Assembly (NCBI GenBank): GCA_019918135.1
Contig: WBZZ01004010.1
Span: forward strand, 80,001-144,000
DNA length: 64,000 nt
Source of the DNA: Paulinella micropora
Lineage: Eukaryota > Cercozoa > Imbricatea > Euglyphida > Paulinellidae
Reading direction: 5' to 3'
The first letter of the stretch is position 1. The number at the start of each line of letters is the position of its first letter. A program made the translations under genes and the position numbers. This document shows positions 41,631 to 51,972 of this stretch, in pieces. The notes below the pieces were generated by a model that worked only from the letters and a program-made list of their open reading frames with translations, did no database searches and was not told where the DNA came from.

Positions 41631-44600
41631 GAACGGCCACTCTGATTTCTGCTAATTGATTTGCTTGGTCTTGTAGTATATTCATAAGATTTTTATTTTC
41701 TTTTTCTAAATTAACTACCTTTTCTGATAATTGTTGAACCGCTTTAATTAGTGGTGCGATAAACTCCGAATAACCTATGCCATAACTGACATCGCCACTA
41801 TCAACACATTTAACATCTTCTGGATTAATACTTTCACCTTTCAATTCGCATTCTTTTCTTTGCTTTGGACACGGAACCATAATTGTTTCTTTTATAAAAC
41901 CACCAAAATCTAGCATATCCATTTCTGTTAGTATTTCTTCTAATTCCTGTGCTATTAAGCCAGTCCTACATTTCTTGTTGTCATCAATCATACGATAGCA
42001 GACTGGATTTAACTTGTTGATAAAATCTAAGCCTAAGCATTCCTTTATGTCTTCTTTTTTTCGTCTATCTGAATATACGATAGGACTAGCCAATACCCAT
42101 AATTGCCCATCGCTCGCTCTTAATGACATTAAAGCAGTATTTGAACTATTCTCCCATATGAACCCACTCGTTGAAGAATTATTCACTCTAAATCTAATAG
42201 CATAAGAAGTTAATCCTCCGCCTCCTCCTGCTGGCGCTGTTCCTGTTCCACTTAATGCTTTATTTGTCCCAGACTGAGACATATAAATTCCCCACGCTGG
42301 ATCAGCAGTATCCCAAATAAATATTCCGCGGCTACCACCCCCATCTGTTTGTCCTTGAATTCCTATTTTCGCTCCATTATTATTTGTGGTTGTTAGCACC
42401 CCAGAATATGTAATTCCAGCATTAGCCGTTATCAATCCTTTTGTCCATAAAGTGCCGTTTGCGCCATTCAATGACATTAATAGTTGCTCCCCTGAATTTT
42501 CCCATACAAAACCCATCGTAGCATCATTAGCTACTCTAAAACGAAAACTATATGAACTAAAATCATTTCCTGAAACGGCCAAACCATTTGCCAAACTTCT
42601 AGTGTTTCCAACTCCACCAGAACCCGCATAAATTCCCCAACTTGTATTGGTGGTATCCCATAGAAATATTCCCTTTGCGTTTGTTCCGTCTGTTTGTCCC
42701 TGAATTCCTATTTTCGCCCCGCTGGCATTCGTTACTGACGTTAGTGTGCCAGTGTATGTAATCCCCGCACTCGGAGTTAGTAATCCTGCCGTGCTTATAT
42801 TCATCGCCTCAGACCATGTTATATTGCTTCCTGCTGTTATTCCTGATTTATAGTTAAAAGCAAGTTTGTTTGAGTTTTTGTATATTTGAAAGTTTGAACC
42901 AGCATTACTTGATTTCCAGTTTGAGCCGTCATAATAAGCATCAAAAATTAAGCCTACATTATCATGTGTCCAGTTCAATAATTGAAATGTTGGATAAGCA
43001 TCCGCCGTTGTTATTGCTTGTAAGTGTGCTCCTCCGATATTTGAAGCCGTTCCATATAATTCTAAACCACCTGTCGCCCCTGTGCCTTTCGTTGTATTGC
43101 CTATGATTATTGGTTTGCCTGATGCTGTTGTTATTTTGTCGCTCGTTGTTAATGTTGTTGTTGATATCCCCGCAGTTGAAGTGATTGTAGTTCCCGTTAT
43201 TGTTCCACCATTTGTTATGTTGTTTGAGTTCATATCTAAGGCACCATAAAGCCGCATACCCCCAGCATTGTTAAAACGGACAATGTCAGATGAAGCACTT
43301 TTATTGTCCAAAAGTTTTGAAATATAAAGTCCCGCCCCTTTTACATTAAATGCTACATTCGTGAATACATAACCTCTTTCGTCTGCGGTTCCACTTGTAG
43401 CGGTATTTAGAGTAAATAAGAAATATTGATAATCTCCTGATGTCTGTGAAAAGAATATATCTCCTCCATTTTGGTTTAATATCCTCGCCCCATTATATGT
43501 GATATTTCCACCATTAGTGATAGTTTGATTATTAAAATCGGCATTGTTCGTTAAAGTTAGATATTTTATCACAGTGCTCGCCCCATTAAATGTTTTACTT
43601 CCTGTTATGGTTTGGTCTCCTGTTAGTTTCACACAATTGTCATCCAGATATGGCCTATTTACCGCTTCATTCGCATTTTGTGGTGCTCCTAGATTAACAA
43701 TCCTACTACTATTACAATCTAATCCAGTAGCATTAAACCACGAAACAATCGTCCCGTCAATAATAAAACTTATTTTTTTCGCAGAAATTTCAAAGTTGTA
43801 ATATGTTGCAGTTTTCATATCCAAACTAGCAATTGACCCAATATTACTGGTAGAATTGAAAATGATAAATGTGCCCTTTGTTGTTGAATTGATTGAATTT
43901 CCAGTAATTTCAACACCACTGCTATATGTCTTAATTCTGCTATGGTTTGGTTTCCTGTTAGTTTCACATTTTGCCCGTCTAATGTATCCACATAACTTTT
44001 GTTTGCTCCGTCCGTTGTTGCTGATGGTGTGGCTAAGTTTGTTATTTTGTTGTTATTCAAATTGAGTGTAGTGCCAGTTGCGGTTATAATTAAAGTATTG
44101 CCTGAATATAACTCTACATACGAACCAGTTATTTGCATCGGATACCAAGTCGCTGTTGCTGTTTTTTGTGCTGCAATAATTCCTATTTTTGTATCAAAGG
44201 CTATGCCAATACCATCAAAAGTAGTAGGATTGGATGAACCACTTACTTCTAAAGTTGATGTAAATTTTTTATTCCCCGCTATGGTTTGGTCTCCTGTTAG
44301 TTTAACGACAGAAGTGTCAAGAGTAGAAACATCAACACCATCAACAAGATTAACATTTGTTATGCTTTGGCTTTTCATATCAATACCTGCACTAGCATTT
44401 ATTATTATACTGCTAAATGTTTTTATTCCTCCTATGGTTTGGTCTCCTGTTAGTTTGACCACCGAACCATCAACTGCGAGATTTGCGAGATTAATTCCAT
44501 TATACGTAGAAGCCCCTGAAATAGCAAAATCCCTCATATTCAGTCCTCCCGTCATACTGGCTGTGCCGTCTAATCTAAGAAAGGGTGGTGTGGTGTTTCT

Positions 44601-45321
44601 CCATTGTCCTGTGCTATACATAATCAGTTGATTATCTGCTGGGAAGCCTGATATTGTCACATCGCTATTTGAGTCTATACTTCCAGCTGCTGACACCTTA
44701 TTATTATTATCATTATGCTTAAATATCCATTCATCATTACCTTTGTCATTTAGTAAATTAACTCCTGTTATATTCTTCCTTCCCATACTAATGTTGCCTG
44801 TTTCATCAACATTTATCGGAAATGTTTTATTTACCCAGTTTATTGAATTATATGTTAGCTAACTATTCATTGCTATTGGTGCGGTTATAACCACATCTGA
44901 AAGTGTATCAATTGAACCAAGGGTTGTATTCTTCCATTTGCATTCTACATCGTTGTAAGTTAAGTATTGACCGCTCGCTTGTGTGAATATGTTTGTTTCT
45001 ATCAAATTATATAAACTGGTTTGGTGCGGATTGGAAGTATTAGAGCGGTGTTGAGTTGAGGCTTTGACTTCGTCATTATCCCTTACTCGTTGCTCTGTAT
45101 AAACGGCTTCCTTCTTTAATGTCCGTAGTTGATTTTAAAGCGGGACGTGTATCAAATCGGCCGTCAGTGTAATAAAGATTTACGGGGTCGACATCTTCTG
45201 GCACTCTGTCTGTATTCAGACCGACTATGTTTGTGTTCGTTAGATCTAAATTTTTTATATCCAGTGAGTCCACCGCAATTTCTGACAATCCTAAGAGTGA
45301 CTTGAAGGAGGAACCTGACAT
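41611..45321 (-). pseudogene. Long fibre protein with S74-type chaperone end
   Basis: A large minus-strand coding region. The N-terminal part has LYYTDGRF, a phage-fibre attachment-type motif. The shaft has repeated (V/C)VKLTGDQTI(x)GxKTF units (near 44450, 44300, 43960, 43620) separated by Gly/Asn/Thr-rich beta segments. Near the end lies a peptidase-S74-like domain: IVYSDRRKKEDI with the Ser-Lys pair used for self-cleavage, LDFINKLNPVCYRM and TGLIAQELEEIL, then a coiled-coil tail. S74 domains trimerise tailspikes and then cut themselves off. It has about two or three breaks. A fibre of this kind would bind the host surface. Confidence 0.75.
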
Positions 45322-45386
45322 ATTCGTATATTAATTAATTATTTATTTACTTAAAAAATACTAAAATATAATAATCTAAGTATAAA

Positions 45387-45908
45387 ATGCAGTCTCCCGA
45401 AGCGAGCCGACAAAATTGGGGAAAAGCAGTCGATGGAATTAAACAAAAAGCAAAGCAGAGAAAAATGGAACATGCCAAAAAGGTTTTGGAACAATACCGA
45501 AATGCGATTAAAAGCGAAGACGAAGATATGGAACGAAAAATAGCGGAGATAGAAAATAAGAATGTTGCTAACGATATTGTTAATGAAAAAGACCAAGATG
45601 ACACACCCGAGCAGAGTGAGAGTGAAGATGAGGTTGATTTCACAGACTTGATCGCCGAAAAGATGGCTAAGATGAAAACCAAGAGGTCGAAAGCGGAAAC
45701 TAAGAGAGAAAAGAAGAAGAGTAAGAAACCAGAGCCCGAGCCAGAGAGTGAAGAAAGTGAAAGTGAGAGTAGTGAAGAAGAAGAACCGAAACCTAAGAAA
45801 GGGAAAGGTAAGAAATCAAGCAGTGTGAGTGTAAAAGTATATAATCAATCTTCTGGTAGTGCTAAGAAAGAAAAAAGTGATGTTGAAAAATGTTTCTTGA
45901 AATTCTAA
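45387..45908 (+). CDS. Lys/Glu-rich low-complexity protein of the Polinton-like element
   Basis: 173 aa. N-terminal helix SRQNWGKAVDGIKQKAKQRK, then acidic and basic low-complexity stretches (SEDEDMERK, REKKKSKKPEPEPESEESES), ending EKCFLKF. Probably disordered, possibly nucleic-acid- or capsid-associated; function unknown. Divergent from the fibre gene (66 bp apart) and convergent with the methyltransferase gene, whose stop it overlaps by a few bases. Confidence 0.55.
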   Translation: MQSPEASRQNWGKAVDGIKQKAKQRKMEHAKKVLEQYRNAIKSEDEDMERKIAEIENKNVANDIVNEKDQDDTPEQSESEDEVDFTDLIAEKMAKMKTKRSKAETKREKKKSKKPEPEPESEESESESSEEEEPKPKKGKGKKSSSVSVKVYNQSSGSAKKEKSDVEKCFLKF

Positions 45909-46643
45909 AAGTTTGAAATCAATAATTCTCTTACTTCTTTTCTGGTAGCATCATTTAATGAATAAGTTGCCTTCACTTTCCTTATATTAAAGTCTTTAAA
46001 GATGTGTTTTATTTTTTTGGAATAGTTATAAGATAAAATAAATTTACCTTTTATTCCTTTTACAGCATTAAATATTTCTTCTGGTGATACATAATGATTA
46101 TATCCCCATCCTTTTTTTTCACCTTCTTCATATGGTGGATCTAGATAGAAAATGTGTCTGGTGTGTCGTATTTTTTATCACTGCTTTAAAATCTTTGTTT
46201 AATACTATAGTGTCTTTCAATCTATCTTTTAATTTTTCAATGTTTTTCTTAAAATTATCTCTTGAAGCATGGGGACTATAATCTCTTTGATCGACGAAAG
46301 AATTTCTTTTTCCGCCGAATGAATTGAATGATAAATATAAATTCCTGTAAAGTCTCATACTCGGTTCTTTGAATTTAGTTTTCTTAAGTTTTTCAAATTT
46401 GCTCCTTGAAGGTGTAAAATCATATCTATTAATTGTTTCTGCTGGCACTTTCTTCATATCTTTCCATATGTGATAAATATCTTTATCCAAATCGTTGATG
46501 ACTTCTAAATCGGTTGGTTCTTTTTTTCTAAATATACTTCCAGCACCGATGAAAGGTTCGACATAAATTTTGTGAGTTGGTATTAATGGAACGATTACTT
46601 TTTTTAGAAAATGTTTTCCTCCGACCCTAAGAAAAAATGCCAT
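45904..46643 (-). pseudogene. D12-class DNA adenine N6-methyltransferase of the Polinton-like element
   Basis: Starts MAFFLRVGGKHFLKK (46643). Motif I is YVEPFIGAGSIF, followed by VINDLDKDIY; the catalytic motif IV, DPPYEEGEKKGWGY, lies at about 46100-46140, and the end reads VRELLISNF. This is the Dam/D12 arrangement that methylates adenine N6, often GATC. In virus-like elements such enzymes can mark or protect their own DNA. The coding sequence is in two pieces (about one break). It shares a short A/T-rich intergenic stretch of about 10 bp with the divergent integrase gene. Confidence 0.8.
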
Positions 46644-46653
46644 AGTATATAAT

Positions 46654-47509
46654 ATGGACAATAAATATATAATTATTAATGAGGAAGACACACCTACGGG
46701 AGAAGTAGTTAAAACAAAAGAAGAAGAAGCACTTGAAATTTACCACCAGAAAAGAACCCGAAAATATGGAACACTATATGGTTGACAAACCACTAGACCA
46801 AGTTTTCTTAGACTTAGCAGACATGAGTAAAATAAAGGACAAAAAGGGGAATAAAGGCTATGCTTGGATGCTTAAATGTTGGATCGATTGTCATAGTCGA
46901 TTTTTAATAATAAAACTATTAAAAAATAAAACAGCACAAGAGGTCTATTATGCTTTGAAATCTATACCTTATAAACCTAAATCAATTAAAACCGACAGCG
47001 GAGGAGAATATAAAGGTGCCACTCGTGATGATTTTATTTAAAATGGTATTAAGCACGATGTGGTTGAAGTAGGGGACCACAGAGCGCTCGCCGTGGTAGA
47101 TAGAGTTATGAGGAGTATTAGAAGGTGGTTGGATTTATTATTTGAAACTAATAGAAATTTTGACTGGGTAAGTTATATTCAAGACTTGGTTAATTCTTAT
47201 AATCATAAAGTTCATAGAGGTATTAAGGCTAAACCGATAGATGTATTTTTTGGAAGAGACAAAAATAAACAAGTGATAATCCGCGATCATTTAATAGACG
47301 AATTCAATGTTAGTGATAGTGTAAGAAAAGAAAACAAAAGAAATGCTTTCTCCAAAGGTGGAAAGACTTTCAGTAAAATTATTTATAAAGTAAAGGGTCG
47401 GTCTGGATTCAAGTTAATATTAAATAATGATGAATTAGTAAGTCTGCCATTGCCTGTACACCAAATTTTGTGGGTATATTCGCGGCTAATTTCACCTTAT
47501 GAATATTAG
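46654..47509 (+). pseudogene. rve-type integrase of the Polinton-like element
   Basis: Starts MDNKYIIINEED. The catalytic core has VFLDLADMS (first Asp), SIKTDSGGEYKG (second Asp), then VEVGDHRALAVVDRVMRSIR, in the form found in Polinton and PLV integrases. SYNHKVHRGIKAKPIDVFFGRD follows, with a C-terminal chromo-like/SH3-like region. These enzymes join element ends to host DNA. It lies at the right end of the element, as is usual. The coding sequence has at least one break. Confidence 0.82.
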
Positions 47510-47522
47510 TCACAAAGTGGAA

Positions 47523-47766
47523 ATGTCTGAGCCTGCCCCAAAGAAACAAAAGGTTTCACCAGCTGAGGCAAATAAAGAGCAATCATCCAAGAATGAAGAC
47601 GCAAACAGACCAATGCTGCTCGTCCTAGCAGGTGCCGTTATTTTCTTGTATTCTGTTGGAGTTTGGGTTAAGATTAACAGATTGTACGTCATTCGTTTAT
47701 TCTCCGGTTTTTAAGGGGACAAGTCGGGGTCTGGCAAGAGCACCATCTCCATGGGGATTCTGGCAG
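47523..47766 (+). CDS. 5' end of an intron-bearing P-loop NTPase gene
   Basis: Exon 1 47523-47631 encodes MSEPAPKKQKVSPAEANKEQ..., with a PKKQKV nuclear-signal-like motif. An 84-nt GT-AG intron (47632-47715) follows, then exon 2 47716-47766. Across the junction the protein reads RPMLLVLAG|DKSGSGKSTISMG, a hydrophobic strand followed by a full Walker A (GDKSGSGKST). This resembles the first strand and P-loop of uridine-kinase/phosphoribulokinase-like or other P-loop kinases. Exon 2 ends in a plausible donor GTGACA at 47767, and the next intron would contain the ACAT microsatellite; later exons are not found before the duplicated segment. An in-frame ATG at 47499 is an alternative start. Intron size matches PEPC introns, so I take it as a host gene, partial here. 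Only 13 bp separate it from the integrase stop. Confidence 0.5.
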
Positions 47767-47814
47767 GTGACACTATGCTACTTTACATTCCTGAATTCCG
47801 CAAGATTATTTCTC

Positions 47815-47989
47815 AGTACATACATACAGCATACAATCATGCAATCATACAAACTTCATACGCAAATACACACACACATACATAACATACATACATACAC
47901 ACACACATACATGCATACATACATACATACATATGTGTACATACATACATACATACATACATACATACATACAAGATCTCATACATACA

Positions 47990-48020
<31 letters not shown>

Positions 48021-48258
48021 GTACATACATATGTACATACATACACATGTATGTACACACATACATACATACATGCATGCATACATACATACATACATAC
48101 AGACATTCATGCATGCATGCATACATACGTACATCATACATACATACATACATACATACATATGTACATACATACATACATACATACATTACATACATTA
48201 CATACATACATACATACATACTTACTTGCATACATACATACATACATACATACATACA

Positions 48259-48289
<31 letters not shown>

Positions 48290-48735
48290 GTACATACAAT
48301 ATACATACATACATACACATGCATACAATACATACATACATACATACATACATAAATACATACATAAATACATACATACATAATACATACATACATAATA
48401 CATACATACATAAAACAAAAAAATTAAACATACATACATACATGCATACATACACACATACATACATACATACATACATAATACATGCATGCATACATAC
48501 ATACATACATACATAACATACATAACATACATACATACATCATCATACATACATACATACATACATACAATGTACATACATACATACATACATACACACA
48601 TACATACACATACATACATACATATGTACATACATACATAACACACACACATATACACACACATACATAAATACATACATACGTACATACGTACATACAG
48701 ATACACAGACAGACAGACAGACATACATACATACA

Positions 48736-48767
<32 letters not shown>

Positions 48768-48947
48768 CATACATACATATGTTACATACATACATACATA
48801 CATACAGACATACAGACATATACATACAGACATACATACATATATACATATACATACATGCATGCATACATACATACATACATACATACGTGCATACATA
48901 CATACATACATACATTACGTACGTACTTACGTGCGTACATACATACA

Positions 48948-48978
<31 letters not shown>

Positions 48979-49077
48979 GTACATACATGCATACATATGT
49001 AGCATACTACATACATACATACATACATACACACATGCACATACATACATACATACATAAATATATACATAAATACA

Positions 49078-49108
<31 letters not shown>

Positions 49109-49117
49109 GTTCATAAA

Positions 49118-49151
<34 letters not shown>

Positions 49152-49160
49152 CATACATAT

Positions 49161-49191
<31 letters not shown>

Positions 49192-49288
49192 CATACATAC
49201 ATACATACATACATACATACACATACATACACACATACATACACACATACAGACATACTATATACATATATACATGCATGCATGCATA
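47815..49288. repeat. Large ACAT tetranucleotide microsatellite
   Basis: About 1.5 kb of ACAT units with ACAC, ATGC, TAAATAC and GTAC variants. All long frames on either strand here are artefacts (Thr-Tyr-Ile-His; Met-Tyr-Val-Cys). It probably lies in an intron of the P-loop gene that begins at 47523. Confidence 0.97.
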
Positions 49289-49545
49289 AAGAACATTAGA
49301 TTACATTACATTACATTACATTACATTACTCGTACGTACGTACATATGTTATGTTATGTTATGTTATGTTATGTTATGTTATGTTAAGTTATGTTAAGTT
49401 ATGTTATGTTATGGATGGTATGGTATGTTATGTAATGTAATGTAATGTAATGTAATGTAATGTAATGTAATGTAATACAATGTAATACAATGTGATGTGA
49501 TGTTATGTTATGTTATGTTATGTTATGTTATGATATGTTATCTTA
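49289..49545. repeat. Pentanucleotide arrays TTACA / ATGTT / ATGTA
   Basis: A TTACA run (about 49290-49328), a CGTACGTACGTAC patch, an ATGTT run (about 49346-49425), an ATGTA run (about 49428-49490), then ATGTT again. The TTACA and ATGTA (TGTAA) runs are reverse complements of each other, so the block can fold into a long hairpin. Confidence 0.93.
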
Positions 49546-49742
49546 TACATACATACATACATGCATACATACATACACATACATACATACATACATACAT
49601 ACATACATACATACATACATACGTGTACGTACGTGTACGTACGTGTACGTGTACGTACATGTGCGTACGTGTACGTACGTACGTACGAACGTATGTACTT
49701 AACATACATAACATACATACATAACATACATACATGCATACA

Positions 49743-49770
<28 letters not shown>
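49546..49770. repeat. ACAT microsatellite with central GTAC run
   Basis: ACAT units flank a self-complementary GTAC/GTGTAC tract at about 49620-49690. Confidence 0.93.
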
Positions 49771-49773
<3 letters not shown>

Positions 49774-49893
49774 GGGTTAGGGTTGAGTTGAGATTTCATT
49801 GAGCTCAAAACAACTTAGGCTTAGGTTAGGTAGCTCTTTTTCTTAGGGTTACAAGGGTGGATGAGCTAAAAACGTATAGATCGGAATCTTAGT
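49771..49893. repeat. Degenerate telomere-like TTAGGG/TTAGGC patch
   Basis: GGGTTAGGGTTGAG near 49774, CTTAGGCTTAGGTTAGGTAG near 49814 and CTTAGGGTTAC near 49842 are set in nonrepetitive sequence between two microsatellite blocks. The motifs resemble eukaryotic telomere units but are few and imperfect. Confidence 0.45.
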
Positions 49894-50561
49894 TTTACAT
49901 ATACGTACATACATACATACATACATACATACATACATACATACATGCATGCATGCATACATACATACATACATACATACATACATACACATACGCACAT
50001 ACATACACACACATACGCACATACATACATACAGACATGCATACATACATGCATACATACATACATACATACATACATACATACATACGTACGTACGTAC
50101 GGTACGTACGTACGTACGTACGTGTACGTACGTACGTACGTACGTACGTACATACAAACAAACATACAGACACACATACAGACACACATACAGACACACA
50201 TACAGACACACACATACAGACATACATACAGACATACATACAGACATACAGACAGACATACAGACATACAGTCAGACATATATATAGACATACATACATA
50301 CATACATACATACATACATACATACATACGTACATACGTACATACATACATACATACATGCATGCATACATACATACATACATACATACATGCATGCATG
50401 CATGCATGCATGCACACATACATACATAGATACGTAAATATATTCATACATACATATGTTGACACATTACATACACACATACATACATACATACATACAT
50501 ACATACATACATACATGCATGCATACATGCATACATACATACATACATGCACACATACATA
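49894..50561. repeat. ACAT/ACAG/ACGT microsatellite ending at the duplication junction
   Basis: ACAT units with a GTAC-rich run (about 50083-50153) and ACAG-rich run (about 50160-50280). It ends at the exact base where sequence identical to 19206 onward begins. Confidence 0.96.
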
Positions 50562-50673
50562 CGTCGTGTTTGTACCGTGCGGCCAGCTGTGCGTGTGCCG
50601 GGACTGTGCCCAGGGGTTGAAGCTGTGTCCCTGCTGCCGCGTGGCCATACAAGGGAGCCTGAAGCCGTGCTGA
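50562..50673 (+). pseudogene. RING-gene 3' fragment (copy B)
   Basis: Only the last 36 codons of the RING gene are present, including CGQLCVCRDC and CPCCRVAIQGS, joined directly to the ACAT microsatellite on the left. The helical and coiled-coil parts are missing, so this is a nonfunctional fragment created by the duplication breakpoint. Confidence 0.9.
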
Positions 50674-51186
50674 GGGTTCCCACCGACCGACCAGTGGGGG
50701 CTGGCCAAGGGGTTGCAGGCAGAGCCGGCCGGCGTTGTAGACAGAGAGAGAGAGGAATGGTCTCTTTTTGTAGCCTTTTAAAAAAATATCTTGTTCCCTT
50801 GGCATACGACGACCCGACTCCCTACTTGCAGCCGGGACCGGACAGCACACCTGGCGTGTTTTTGTGTACTTGTCAGTGTCTGCACGGGGGCAGGGCTTCC
50901 GCAGGGCAGCCGCTAGAGTGTTAGCTTTTTAAGCAGCCGGGCTAACCTTGACTACCCGCAAGCTGCGCCGGTAGATCTCACGTGGGGACAAGCCCTCTGT
51001 GGACTCCGGCGTCGTGCCTAGCTGCCTGACACATGTACCGGCGCGCCCGTGCACTGTCTGTGTCCGGGGCTAGGTTCCAAACGGTCGTGTGTTAGTCGTG
51101 TGGTAAGATTATTATACCTGAGGGGTCGCTGTGGACCAGAGGAAGGACAAAGGGGTGGGTGTCATCTCCACTCTCGGCACGGGGAA
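50674..51186 (+). other. RING 3' flank, copy B
   Basis: Same sequence as 19318-19830; no gene. Confidence 0.7.
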
Positions 51187-51690
51187 GGGGTGCTCATTTT
51201 CGCTCTCCGGGGGGGGCTCATTTTCACTCTCGGGGGGGGCTCATTTTCACTCTCGGGGGGAGGGGGTGGGCCCCCGCACCCGGGGTGGGCCCCCCGCGGG
51301 GGCCGAGTAGTGCCTGCGATCGACAGAAGGGGGGGGCTTGTCTCGCCCACGCTTAGTTTCCGGGAATCCCGCCGATAAACGCCGGGCGCGGCCGGGAGGG
51401 GGGCCGGGGGGGGCTCATTTTCACTCTCGGGGGGAGGGGGTGGCGCCCGATCTCCCGCACCCGGGGTGGGCCCCCCGCGGGGGCCGAGTAGTGCCTGCGA
51501 TCAATAGAGGGGGGGGGGGGGCTTGTCTCGCCCACTCTTAGTTTCCGAGAACCCTGCCGGTAAACGCCGGGCGCGGCTGAGAGGGGGGGTTGAGGGGGGC
51601 TCATTTTCACCCTCGGGGGGGGGGGGCTCATTCTCATTCTCGGGGGGGGGGGCTCATTTTCACTCTCGGGGGGGGGGGGGGAAGACCCCC
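51187..51690. repeat. G-rich tandem spacer, copy B
   Basis: Repeats 19831-20330 with seven GGCTCATTTTCACTCTC-type modules. It differs from copy A only in the lengths of two G or C runs. Confidence 0.88.
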
Positions 51691-51972
51691 GGGCGCGCCG
51701 CGCCAGCAAGTGCTCCGTGCGTGTACAGAAGGGGAGTGGTCAGCGTGTCCCTTGCAGCGGTCCCCCCCTCTACCCCGTGCCCCAGCACGCGCCCCTTGCA
51801 GCAGTTATTCCTCCCGGACGCGGGGAGAGGGCGCGCGCTCCGCTGTCCCGTGGAACGTGCGGGCATGCTCCCCGCCCCCTGTGGGGGGGTGGGGGGGTGG
51901 GGGGGCGCCGGGGAATGTCCGAGACTGCCGGCGCATCCTGGCCTAAGCCAGAATCCCCCCCTCTCGGTCACG

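Larger units (their letters stand above)
36979..47515. mobile_element. Polinton-like virus-like element (fossil)
   Basis: About 10.5 kb of AT-rich DNA between GC-rich host DNA and an intron-bearing host gene. It carries the Polinton/PLV set: Ulp1/adenovirus-type maturation protease, A32-like packaging ATPase and rve integrase, plus a transmembrane protein, a long fibre with an S74 chaperone end, an adenine methyltransferase and small charged proteins. Most genes read leftward; the integrase reads rightward at the right end. I see no major capsid protein, no DNA polymerase or helicase-primase, and no terminal inverted repeats. It therefore looks like a partial copy, cut at both ends, with several further breaks (at least four). 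Age is uncertain, but coding character is well preserved. Confidence 0.85.

Noticed and set aside
36979-47522. Terminal inverted repeats of the Polinton-like element
   Set aside because: I compared TATATTAGAAAATATC at the left with the reverse complement of the right edge near 47510 and saw no convincing match.
47632-50430. Many long open frames on both strands through the microsatellite
   Set aside because: ACAT repeats have no stop codon in any frame; the peptides are pure Thr-Tyr-Ile-His or Met-Tyr-Val-Cys repeats.
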